A stretch of 64,000 nt of DNA from NCBI GenBank assembly GCA_002436025.1, contig DIXM01000001.1, positions 62,001-126,000 on the forward strand, given 5' to 3'. Within the stretch, counting starts at the first letter, position 1. Each line of letters starts with the position of its first letter. The position numbers were made by a program, and so were the translations under genes. Below, in pieces: positions 8,183-15,491 of the stretch. This DNA comes from a candidate division Hyd24-12 bacterium UBA6080. GTDB taxonomy: Bacteria; Fermentibacterota; Fermentibacteria; Fermentibacterales; JCC-6. Below the pieces are notes generated by a model. The model was not told where the DNA came from, did no database searches, and saw nothing but the letters and a program-made list of their open reading frames with translations.

Positions 8183-10426
8183 CTATTCATCTTCAGGCAG
8201 AACGGGTCCTGAATCGGGTTTCTGAAGAACCTCACGAGCCTTGCTTCCGCAGTAGGGGCCCACGACCCCGGTCTGCTCAAGCATCTCGAGCAGCCGGGCT
8301 GCCCTGGTATAGCCCACCTTCAGGCGTCTCTGAAGAAGCGAAGCGGAGCCCCTCTGGTAGGTCACCACCACTCTTCTGGCTTCTTCCAGCAGCGGATCGT
8401 CAAGTGACAGGTCGCCCGTCACGTCGGCGCCAGTCTGCTCATCATCACCGGGCTCGTAATCGTAGGGCATGTGGGGCTGTGCCTTCCAGAAAACGACAAG
8501 TTCCTTTATCTCACGCGAGGACACGAATGATCCGTGAACCCTCACAGGATCCGGAGCCCCCGCAGGCATGAAGAGCATGTCGCCCTGTCCCAGGAGCTTC
8601 TCGGCTCCGTTCATGTCGAGGATCGTTCTTGAATCGGTTTTCGATTTGACATTGAAGGCAATCCTTGAAGGGAAGTTGGCCTTGATCATTCCCGTGATCA
8701 CATCGACCGAGGGACGCTGTGTTGCCACGACAAGGTGGATGCCCACCGCCCTGGCTTTCTGGGCGAGCCTGGCTATCGGCTGCTCGATATCGTTGCCGAG
8801 AACCATTCTGAGGTCGGCGAGCTCGTCGATGACCGCCACGATGGAGGGCATGGTGTCGGGTGTTTCTGAAGTGTCTTCGGTTCCGCGCCCGGCCCGGTCC
8901 GCCAGAAATGCCGTCCTTATGTTCCCGTTATACTCGTCTATTGATCTCACGCCCTGGCGGGTGAGAAGCGCGTATCTGTCCTCCATCTCCCGTACGAGCC
9001 TGTCCAGAAGGGCCTTTGCCCTCTGGGGGTTCAGGACCACCGGAGCCCAAAGGTGAGGAACGCCCTCATAGATGGATAGTTCAAGCATCTTGGGATCGAC
9101 CAGCGCGAGCCTCACCTGGCTCGGGGTTCTGGTCATGAGTATGGAGGTCAGGATCGAATGGATGCAGATGCTCTTTCCACTTCCGGTGGCACCGGCGATG
9201 AGAAGATGGGGCATGTCTGCTATGTCTACCACAAGGGGCTTTCCCTCGGCATTTTTACCCAGGGCCACCGGTATCCTCTCGTTCTCCACCGAAACGAGGA
9301 CCTCGCGAAGGTAGACCATCTCCGGGTTCTTGTTGGGCACTTCGATCCCCACCGTGCCCTTGCCGGGAATCGGGGCAAGTATCCTTATCCGTTTGGCCGC
9401 CAGGGCCAGAGCCAGGTCATCGGCCATGTTCACGATCCTGTTGACCTTCACCCCAAGCCCCGGCGTCAGTTCGTACCTCGTCAGCACAGGACCAGCACAA
9501 ACCGTACTCTCAAGCCGGCACTCGATCCCGAAATCACCGAGCTTCTCAACAAGGGTGGCGCCCCTCTCCTGAATCTCCCTCCCGGACTGACGGGTGCGCT
9601 CACCGGGCGCAGGCATCTTGAGGCACTCTATGTCGGGCAGGATGTACGCCGTTTCATCCTTGTCACCCTGCTCGGTCTGAACCTGTGCCTGTGTCTTTGT
9701 CTGAACCTTCATCTTCTGTCGGGGTTCGCTCTTTGCGGGACCGTCTTCGACCGACTCGGGGAAAGGCTCGGAACGGGGCGAATCGTGGTAAAGCACCTTG
9801 ACCTCGGGTTCGGCTCTGACAGGGACTGCTTCCTTGCGAACCCATGGGTTCACCGCGGGTTCGGGGAGGGGTTCAATGGTTTTCACTGCCACCTGTCCCG
9901 CCCTTTCGGGTCTGCTCCTTAATCGTCTGTAAAGGCTTTCGATGTCAGTGCCTATGTCCCACCCGGTCAGGATCGCAACCGAAGCGGTGAACAGAAGGAA
10001 GAGGGCAAGCCATGTCAGAACCCCTCCCATGAGCCCTTCAAGAGCAACAACAAGCCGCAGTACGAGTATCCCTCCGGGAAACCCGGCGGTGGCGGGGGAA
10101 AACCTGGCCAGCACGCATGTGACCGAGGCCGCCAGAAAGAAGAGCGTAAGGAACACCCCGAATGTGGTGCGGAGCCATCGTGGCGCAAAACCGAATCCTA
10201 TGGCAAGCGCCCCCAGCAGGAACAGGAACGGAGGCAGAAGAAAGGCCAGCAAACCAACCGCATTCCTCAGGGTCTCGCCCATAACAACAAGGAGCCCTGC
10301 CCGTGAGGGGGGGAATGAAACGGCCACAAGCACAGCCAGGGAAACGAAAACCGACAGAAGGAACGCTATCTTTCCCATCGGGTGCGTCCTGCGGGTCAAC
10401 CCCTTTTTCACCGGTCTTCTGTTCAT
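8183..10426 (-). CDS. ftsK: DNA translocase FtsK/SpoIIIE
   Basis: 747 residues. The N-terminus has four transmembrane segments (about 18-175). A charged, Lys/Gln-rich linker of roughly 100 residues is followed by the translocase motor with Walker A GATGSGKS near 412 and Walker B VIDELADL. The C-terminal winged-helix gamma domain (LLQRRLKVGYTRAARLLEMLE) reads KOPS-type polar sequences. It pumps chromosome ends across the division septum and activates dimer resolution. The stop/start with the upstream HU fusion is ATGA, so the nucleoid-protein gene and ftsK are translated together. An internal ATG 16 codons in is an alternative start. Confidence 0.95.
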   Translation of the reverse strand: MNRRPVKKGLTRRTHPMGKIAFLLSVFVSLAVLVAVSFPPSRAGLLVVMGETLRNAVGLLAFLLPPFLFLLGALAIGFGFAPRWLRTTFGVFLTLFFLAASVTCVLARFSPATAGFPGGILVLRLVVALEGLMGGVLTWLALFLLFTASVAILTGWDIGTDIESLYRRLRSRPERAGQVAVKTIEPLPEPAVNPWVRKEAVPVRAEPEVKVLYHDSPRSEPFPESVEDGPAKSEPRQKMKVQTKTQAQVQTEQGDKDETAYILPDIECLKMPAPGERTRQSGREIQERGATLVEKLGDFGIECRLESTVCAGPVLTRYELTPGLGVKVNRIVNMADDLALALAAKRIRILAPIPGKGTVGIEVPNKNPEMVYLREVLVSVENERIPVALGKNAEGKPLVVDIADMPHLLIAGATGSGKSICIHSILTSILMTRTPSQVRLALVDPKMLELSIYEGVPHLWAPVVLNPQRAKALLDRLVREMEDRYALLTRQGVRSIDEYNGNIRTAFLADRAGRGTEDTSETPDTMPSIVAVIDELADLRMVLGNDIEQPIARLAQKARAVGIHLVVATQRPSVDVITGMIKANFPSRIAFNVKSKTDSRTILDMNGAEKLLGQGDMLFMPAGAPDPVRVHGSFVSSREIKELVVFWKAQPHMPYDYEPGDDEQTGADVTGDLSLDDPLLEEARRVVVTYQRGSASLLQRRLKVGYTRAARLLEMLEQTGVVGPYCGSKAREVLQKPDSGPVLPEDE

Positions 10427-10953
10427 ATGCGCCTGACCGATCTGCCATCGGGCCCGGCAGCGAAGAGTGAGTCGGGTCTGGGGGTTCCATCAACACTGAA
10501 AGCGTAGTGAAGGAGTTGCCCGGAGTGAAGGGATATCTCGGCAACCCAGCTTCCGTCGGGCAGCTTCTGCATCGGGTTGGCAAGGGGGTTCCAGGCGTTC
10601 CATTCACCCACCACCGATACCTTTCGCGCGCCGGGGTAACCAAGGCACAGGAACTCGACGACCGTTCGTTCGGAAAGCCCTTTGTGCACGGCATCCTTCA
10701 GGTCGTCGTAGGGGCGGAAGACGGGTTTGACCCTTGGCGGGATCTCCATCACACCGCCTTGACCCGGGTTCCTTGCCCTCCTCATCTTCCCCTTCATTGT
10801 CGTGAAGCAGCCGAATCCCCTGAGAAACACGCTTTCGCCGGCACAGAGCCTTTCGGTGATTATGGAGAGCAGCACGACCGTAAGTGACTGCACCTCGCGG
10901 ACCGTCAGTCCCGTTCGTCTCGCAGCCTCCCGTGCAAGTTCCTCGCGCGTCAA
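10423..10953 (-). CDS. HU/IHF-like DNA-binding protein fused to a glycogen-binding (CBM48/AMPK-type) domain
   Basis: 176 residues in two parts. Residues 1-90 follow HU/IHF: TREELAREAARRTGL, a flat hydrophobic dimer helix, FGCFTTMKGK, the arm RARNPGQGG and the closing FRPYDDLKDAV. Residues about 98-172 follow the CBM48/AMPK-beta fold: GARKVSVVGEWNAWNP, then LPDGSWVAEISL and LLHYAFSVDGTPRPD, with the Trp pair and the G-x-W/N-x-W pattern that contact alpha-glucans. The TTG start is preceded by a GGGGGGTG tract. It is the first gene of the 10-kb minus operon and overlaps ftsK by four bases. I know of no standard role for such a fusion; tethering DNA to glycogen or sensing it are possibilities. 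Confidence 0.82.
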   Translation of the reverse strand: MTREELAREAARRTGLTVREVQSLTVVLLSIITERLCAGESVFLRGFGCFTTMKGKMRRARNPGQGGVMEIPPRVKPVFRPYDDLKDAVHKGLSERTVVEFLCLGYPGARKVSVVGEWNAWNPLANPMQKLPDGSWVAEISLHSGQLLHYAFSVDGTPRPDSLFAAGPDGRSVRRI

Positions 10954-10980
10954 GCCTTCACCCCCCTGAGATTGGGTATC

Positions 10981-11009
10981 TTCTCATGCCATGAAGTTTT
11001 GAATATAGT
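10981..11009 (+). promoter_or_regulatory. Candidate sigma-70 promoter for aroK
   Basis: TTCTCA at 10981-10986 and TATAGT at 11004-11009 are separated by 17 bases (four and five matches to consensus). The expected transcription start near 11016 would leave a leader of about 40 bases before the aroK start. On the other strand TATATT at 11002-11007 could serve the HU-fusion operon, but no -35 box at normal spacing is clear. Confidence 0.45.
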
Positions 11010-11056
11010 CATATCCCGCTTCGAAGGTTCAAGGTCGGAACAACAAGGGGGACAGT

Positions 11057-11575
11057 CTGAAACCGAACATCTGCTTCATCGCCGGCCCGCCCTTTTCGGG
11101 GAAATCGACGGTAGGGGCGATCCTTGCCCGAATTCTCTGCATCCCGTTCGAAAACCTTGACGACGTCATCGAAGATACCACTGGAATGTCTGTCCATGAA
11201 GTATTCAGCTCAATGGGGGAAGACGGTTTCAGGCGTATCGAGTCCATGTGTCTGAAGGAGCTCGCTCTATCCCCCGGCCCGCTGGTGGTGGCCCTGGGCG
11301 GCGGGACCCTCCTTCTGCCCGAGAACCTCGAGACCGTTCTCTCACGCGGGGTACTTGTCACACTTGCGCTCGAAACAAGCGAGTTGCTCAAACGCTTCAC
11401 ATCATCCCGGGGTCGCCCTCTGGCTCCCGAACCCAAGGCCCTGGAAGGGCTTCTGAAAGCCCGCACGGAACATTATGCCGGCCTTCCTGGAAGGATGGAC
11501 ACCCGGGGGAAGACCCCGGAAGACGTGGCTGCCGCTATCGCAGAGCTCCCCGGTTTTCTTCCGAAGCTTCGGTAA
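11057..11575 (+). CDS. aroK: Shikimate kinase, probably starting at CTG
   Basis: Phosphorylates shikimate in chorismate synthesis. Reading upstream of the first ATG (11186) shows that the conserved N-terminus is in frame: P-loop GPPFSGKST at residues 10-18, the LDD segment that holds shikimate, FRRIES, VALGGGT and the lid RGRPLAP. The frame opens after a TAG at 11006 and holds no ATG, GTG or TTG before the P-loop. A CTG at 11057, preceded by AAGGGGGA at ideal distance, gives 172 residues, the normal family size. The 3' end overlaps the oppositely oriented radical SAM gene by 41 bases. aroE lies close by on the other strand. Confidence 0.88.
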   Translation: MKPNICFIAGPPFSGKSTVGAILARILCIPFENLDDVIEDTTGMSVHEVFSSMGEDGFRRIESMCLKELALSPGPLVVALGGGTLLLPENLETVLSRGVLVTLALETSELLKRFTSSRGRPLAPEPKALEGLLKARTEHYAGLPGRMDTRGKTPEDVAAAIAELPGFLPKLR

Positions 11576-12545
11576 GCCCAGCCCTTGCAATGGTTTCCCT
11601 GGCGTGGGACAGCCCAACGAAGAACCGGTTCGTGTAAAGTGTGTAGTCATCCCTGAGGCGTGGCGGGGTCATGTTCACGGTTATAACGTTGGCGCCGGCT
11701 TCGAAACAACGGTACTGACCGTCGGGGATCAGTTTCTCGAACGTGCTTGTGGCAGGGATCAGGGTGTTCTTCAGGTACAGCCGCATGGCGGCGACGAACC
11801 TTAACCCGAGCTCGGGGTCTCCGCTCGGGTGGTCCGCAAGGGGGGTACCCGACGCCGGCATGAAGACCGAAACGCTGGACATCTGCACCCCGAGCTCTTT
11901 CATGAGAAGCAGGTCGCCAACGAGGCTTGAGATGCTTTGACCGGGCAGACCGAGCAGCGTTCCGGAACCAACGCTGTACCCGTGTTTCTGGAGAACTCGA
12001 AGCATCCCGATCCGGTCGGTCAGTGAAAAACCCGGCTTCATCCCGGCGAACAGCCCGGCGTCGGATGTCTCGTGCTTCAGAATGAACTTTCCCGCCCCGG
12101 CGGAATGCCAGTCATCAAGGTCACGAGTGTTGTGAAAACCCACGCAGAGAATGACCTCCATTCCCATCCCCGAGATGCGTCTGATCACATCGGTCAGCCA
12201 TCCCGATTCGTAGGTTTCGCTTTCCGCGGCTTGAAGAAAAAAGGTTCTGATACCGTTCCGCAGGGCTGTTGCGGCGGTTTCTACTATCTCATCGGCGCCA
12301 AGCTCATAACCTGCCGCGCCCTGATTGCCAAGCCGCATTCCGCAGTAAAGGCAGCTGCAACGGCACCTGTTTGCGAACTCAATGACCGCCCTGATATAAG
12401 CCCTGTCACCGAAGTACCGTCTTCTGACCTCCACCGCTTTTTCCGAGATCAGCGCGAAGTCCCTCTCGTCGGATTCCAGAAGAGCCCTGAGGTCTTCGGG
12501 CGAAAAACCCTTTTCAAGCCTTTCATCGAGCCAGCTGCGTGTCAC
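11535..12545 (-). CDS. HydE/BioB-like radical SAM protein
   Basis: 336 residues. The radical SAM cluster motif CRCSCLYC (near residues 61-68, spacing CxxxCxxC) and the following GMRLGN, then LQAAESETY and GTLLGLPGQS, follow the HydE family ([FeFe]-hydrogenase cofactor maturation), with PylB and BioB as relatives. No hydF, hydG or hydrogenase gene is present in the window, so the substrate is not fixed by context. GTG start at 12545, overlapping aroE's end by 23 bases; the 3' end runs 41 bases into aroK on the opposite strand. Likely one transcript with the B12-type radical SAM gene and aroE. Confidence 0.82.
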   Translation of the reverse strand: MTRSWLDERLEKGFSPEDLRALLESDERDFALISEKAVEVRRRYFGDRAYIRAVIEFANRCRCSCLYCGMRLGNQGAAGYELGADEIVETAATALRNGIRTFFLQAAESETYESGWLTDVIRRISGMGMEVILCVGFHNTRDLDDWHSAGAGKFILKHETSDAGLFAGMKPGFSLTDRIGMLRVLQKHGYSVGSGTLLGLPGQSISSLVGDLLLMKELGVQMSSVSVFMPASGTPLADHPSGDPELGLRFVAAMRLYLKNTLIPATSTFEKLIPDGQYRCFEAGANVITVNMTPPRLRDDYTLYTNRFFVGLSHARETIARAGLTEASEENRGALR

Positions 12546-13296
12546 CCGAAAACCTCCTGACAGTCTTCAGTGCCGCCCGGAACAGCTCGTCCCGGACCGT
12601 GAGACCCGTCCAGAAAGAGAAGGACAGCGCCGCCTGGCGAACCAGCATGGACTCTCCGGTGATGACCGGTATGCCCCTTCGACGCAGGTCGTTCCTCCAC
12701 CTCCAACCCGGGTTGTAGTTGAGATCCATGAAAGTCCACCCCTCCGGGGGGGTTACTGGAAACGGGTCGTCGTCCCGCCAGCCAAGGGGGGTGGCGTTCA
12801 CGATCGTGCCAACCGTCCCGGCGAGGTAGCGGGCGGCCCGGGAAAGGGGAATGTGCAGTGCGTCAGAGGGCTCCCTTGTGAACACTCGGCACTCACGCCC
12901 CCCAAGGGCGGCGCATACCGCCCGCGAAGCCCCTCCTGCGCCCACAACGATGAACGGTGAGGAAAGATCCGAAGCTTCGAACGAAAAGGCTTCGGTATCG
13001 GTATCGTGCCCCAGGAGATGGCTGCCCTCGGCCTTCAGTGCATTCACCACACCACTTGTATCCGCGGCAGTGGTTTTCAGGTCGCAGAGCCCGAAGACAC
13101 GCCTCTTGAAGGGCATGGTTACGTTGAGCCCGTGGAAGGTACCGTTCCTTAACACTTCAAGCACCATGGGCAGCGATTCGGGGGGGGTGGGAAGAAGCTC
13201 GTACGAGCCTTCGATGCCGAACTCCCTGAGAAACAGCTCATGGATCCCTGGTGAAAGGGAATGGGCGACAGGAAAGCCGACAAGACCCAGCTTCAC
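12523..13296 (-). CDS. aroE: Shikimate dehydrogenase
   Basis: NADPH-dependent reduction of 3-dehydroshikimate to shikimate. 257 residues with VGFPVAHSLSPGIH for substrate binding, NVTMPFKR with the catalytic Lys, HDTDTEAF with its Asp partner, and the nucleotide motif GAGGASRAV. A C-terminal GESMLVRQAALSF closes the fold. The GTG start overlaps the stop of the upstream radical SAM gene as GTGA. With aroK nearby on the opposite strand, two successive steps of the shikimate pathway sit within 2.3 kb but under separate transcription. Confidence 0.94.
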   Translation of the reverse strand: MKLGLVGFPVAHSLSPGIHELFLREFGIEGSYELLPTPPESLPMVLEVLRNGTFHGLNVTMPFKRRVFGLCDLKTTAADTSGVVNALKAEGSHLLGHDTDTEAFSFEASDLSSPFIVVGAGGASRAVCAALGGRECRVFTREPSDALHIPLSRAARYLAGTVGTIVNATPLGWRDDDPFPVTPPEGWTFMDLNYNPGWRWRNDLRRRGIPVITGESMLVRQAALSFSFWTGLTVRDELFRAALKTVRRFSGDTQLAR

Positions 13297-14516
13297 CGGT
13301 GCCTCTTTTTTCTGATCCAGGCGAAGAACCTGAAAAAAACGGCGGAAAGACCCCGGGGAGCATGGAAGACCGGCGCGAGAAGGTCGGTGCCCGTTGGAAG
13401 CTCCAGGGCCATGGGGCTTCCCGGATAGATCCTTATGGTTCCGATATTGACAAAGGTTTTGCGGAAGCCCAGGAACATCCTTGCCCTGAACATGAAGAAC
13501 AGCTTTTCAAGAAGGGCTGGGAACCCCTCCCCCGGATTTCCATTGAAGAAGTTCACTCCCACCGAAAAACCGGTCCTCCTGGCGCTTTTGACAACGGAGT
13601 AGAGGGACCGGCCATCCCCCGGTTTTCCAAGCAGGCGAAGTCCCCGTGGCGTGATGGCGTCAGGGGAGAAGTCAACCCACCGGCATCCGTTCTCCCAGAG
13701 AAGGTCAAGGAAGTCTGGAGGAACGGCATCCGACAGCCAGGCACCCCATTCAAGCCCGGCACGACTCTCCCCGACTGCCAGCGTGAGCTCACGGGCGTAC
13801 TGAACGGGATGGTCGAACACCGAGTCGACGAACATGAACGTCTTCACACCCAGCCGGGCCAGTTCAGCAACGTCAGCGGCTACGGCATGAACAGGGCGGT
13901 TCCTCCATACCTTGCCCCCGATGTGTCCGTAAGTGCAGTATCTGCAACCGAAAGGGCATCCCCTGCGGCTCTGCACCCCTATCGCCCCCTTTCCGGAATA
14001 GTCAGCAACGGGAAAGAGCGTGTAATCGGGGTTCAAGAGCACATCGCTCAAAGGTTTGACAGGCGTGAGCAGTCGGCACTGTGGTGGATCTTCTTTCTCG
14101 ATGGAGCCTATCAGCTCAGGGAAGGCAAGCTCCCCCTCGCCTGCCATGCCGAAGTCGATCCGTGGCCACAGGGAAAGTATCCTCTCCGAGTAGATCGAAA
14201 AGCCCGGGCCGCCGACGATGACAGTGCCGGGAAAGTCGGAAAGCTCTTCCATGATGTCTCCGAAGGCGTCAAGATATGACCAGGTGACCGGCCAGCTGCT
14301 GTCGTCTATGTTCCTGAGGGAAACCGCTGCCGCATCGGGGCTGTGCAATTGCAGGAACTGCCGAAGGTCTTCCCTGCAGTTCCGGGAGAGGCTGAGATCA
14401 AGACCCATGCACTCATGCCCCGAGGCCTTAAGGTGTGACGAAAGGAACGCCAGACCCAGAGGGTAAATGGGAGCCTCCCTTCTGCCGGTGGGAGACTGGA
14501 TCAAAAGCACCTTCAT
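13293..14516 (-). CDS. B12-binding-domain radical SAM protein, substrate unknown
   Basis: 407 residues from ATG 14516, which has GGGAAGGGTGG upstream; a longer frame to 14756 adds unlike sequence. The N-terminal Rossmann-type B12-binding-like domain (MKVLLIQSP, PLGLAFLSSHLKASGHE, VIVGGPGFS, GEGE) lacks the DxHxxG His of base-off cobalamin binders. The radical SAM motif CPFGCRYC follows at about residue 195. The set is typical of B12 radical SAM proteins that act on lipids, natural products or tetrapyrroles. It ends in a basic hydrophobic tail (FFRFFAWIRKKRHR), suggesting membrane association. First gene of an operon with aroE and the HydE-like gene. Confidence 0.85.
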   Translation of the reverse strand: MKVLLIQSPTGRREAPIYPLGLAFLSSHLKASGHECMGLDLSLSRNCREDLRQFLQLHSPDAAAVSLRNIDDSSWPVTWSYLDAFGDIMEELSDFPGTVIVGGPGFSIYSERILSLWPRIDFGMAGEGELAFPELIGSIEKEDPPQCRLLTPVKPLSDVLLNPDYTLFPVADYSGKGAIGVQSRRGCPFGCRYCTYGHIGGKVWRNRPVHAVAADVAELARLGVKTFMFVDSVFDHPVQYARELTLAVGESRAGLEWGAWLSDAVPPDFLDLLWENGCRWVDFSPDAITPRGLRLLGKPGDGRSLYSVVKSARRTGFSVGVNFFNGNPGEGFPALLEKLFFMFRARMFLGFRKTFVNIGTIRIYPGSPMALELPTGTDLLAPVFHAPRGLSAVFFRFFAWIRKKRHR

Positions 14517-14538
14517 GAAACCACCCTTCCCGGGGGAT

Positions 14539-14566
14539 TTGACCGGACCGGAATAAAAACTATAAT
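14539..14566 (+). promoter_or_regulatory. Strong candidate sigma-70 promoter overlapping the next gene's first ATG
   Basis: TTGACC at 14539-14544, 16 bases, then a perfect TATAAT at 14561-14566. The last bases of the -10 box are part of the ATG at 14565, so the expected transcription start (about 14573) coincides with the second in-frame ATG at 14574. Either that mRNA is leaderless or this promoter is not the one used. Confidence 0.5.
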
Positions 14567-15491
14567 GAAAAGCATGGTAAGCGGCCTGATCCTGACACTT
14601 GTAACCGCAGCAGCCCTTCCGGGCGGAAGGTACGCTTCCCTGGACAGTCTCGCCTCGTCCATACTCAGGACAGACCGGATACCCGCGGGTTCCGAGCTGT
14701 TGCGCCATGCCGCCCGGGCCGGATGGTTCTGGCCTTTGGGAGCAATTTCTGTGCAACGCGAAACCACTGTGGCAGTTCCCGATTCCCTGGCCTGGGGGCG
14801 GGCTGAATCCAATGACGGGGTTTGTCTGGTAACGGCCCCTCCGCCGGTGTTTTCCCTGGAAATGCCCATCCCGGCCTTTGCGGAACCCGGCGACACGGTC
14901 AGTTTCATGCCCGGGGGCGATCCGCCGGCAATGAGGGGGGCGGTTCTCTCACCCGGCCTTCGGGTGCTCTCCATCGAGGGTGGAAGCTTCCTGGTAGACC
15001 AGGAGGGAACGTGGTGGCTCGAGTACATGTCCGAAACCGAATTCGGTCCCCAGGTTCAGCTGCTCACACCAATCACCGTCGGAAAACCGGGCGCCTGGCC
15101 CGGCAACCGGTGGAGCGGAACCGATATCCTCGCCGGAATGAACAATCTGCGAAGAAAGCTGAGTGTCACCCCCCTTTCCGAAAGCTCTTTCTTAAACGCG
15201 CTGGCGTCGTTGAGAGCAAGGCAGGCCAGAAGCTGGGGCGGAGCTTTTCACATCTATCCGGGCAGTGCTGGAACAAGCGAAATGATGCCGCAGGGGTACG
15301 GAGGGTGGGCCGAGAACATCGCCGTGGGATCAAGTATCCCGGAGGCAATTGAAATGATCCTGGTCAGCCCTTTCCATCTGGCATCGTGCATCGACGGCAG
15401 GTATGCTTTCATAGGGATCGGAAGCGTTTCGGGCCAGGAAGGGACCATGCTCGTGATCATTCTCTCAGAATTATCGGGAAGCCCTCAGTGA
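14565..15491 (+). CDS. Secreted protein with CAP/SCP-like C-terminal domain
   Basis: 308 residues. Signal peptide at the N-terminus (short basic start, hydrophobic core, cleavage near residue 20). The middle has a beta-rich extracytoplasmic region. Residues about 185-305 match the CAP (cysteine-rich secretory/PR-1) fold: MNNLRRKLSVTPL, WAENIAVGSSIPEAIEMILVSPFHLASCI and YAFIGIGS. The His and Glu of typical CAP sites are only partly kept. No Shine-Dalgarno precedes either ATG (14565 or 14574). The stop overlaps the HD-GYP gene's start as TGATG, so the three plus-strand genes form one unit. Confidence 0.7.
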   Translation: MKSMVSGLILTLVTAAALPGGRYASLDSLASSILRTDRIPAGSELLRHAARAGWFWPLGAISVQRETTVAVPDSLAWGRAESNDGVCLVTAPPPVFSLEMPIPAFAEPGDTVSFMPGGDPPAMRGAVLSPGLRVLSIEGGSFLVDQEGTWWLEYMSETEFGPQVQLLTPITVGKPGAWPGNRWSGTDILAGMNNLRRKLSVTPLSESSFLNALASLRARQARSWGGAFHIYPGSAGTSEMMPQGYGGWAENIAVGSSIPEAIEMILVSPFHLASCIDGRYAFIGIGSVSGQEGTMLVIILSELSGSPQ

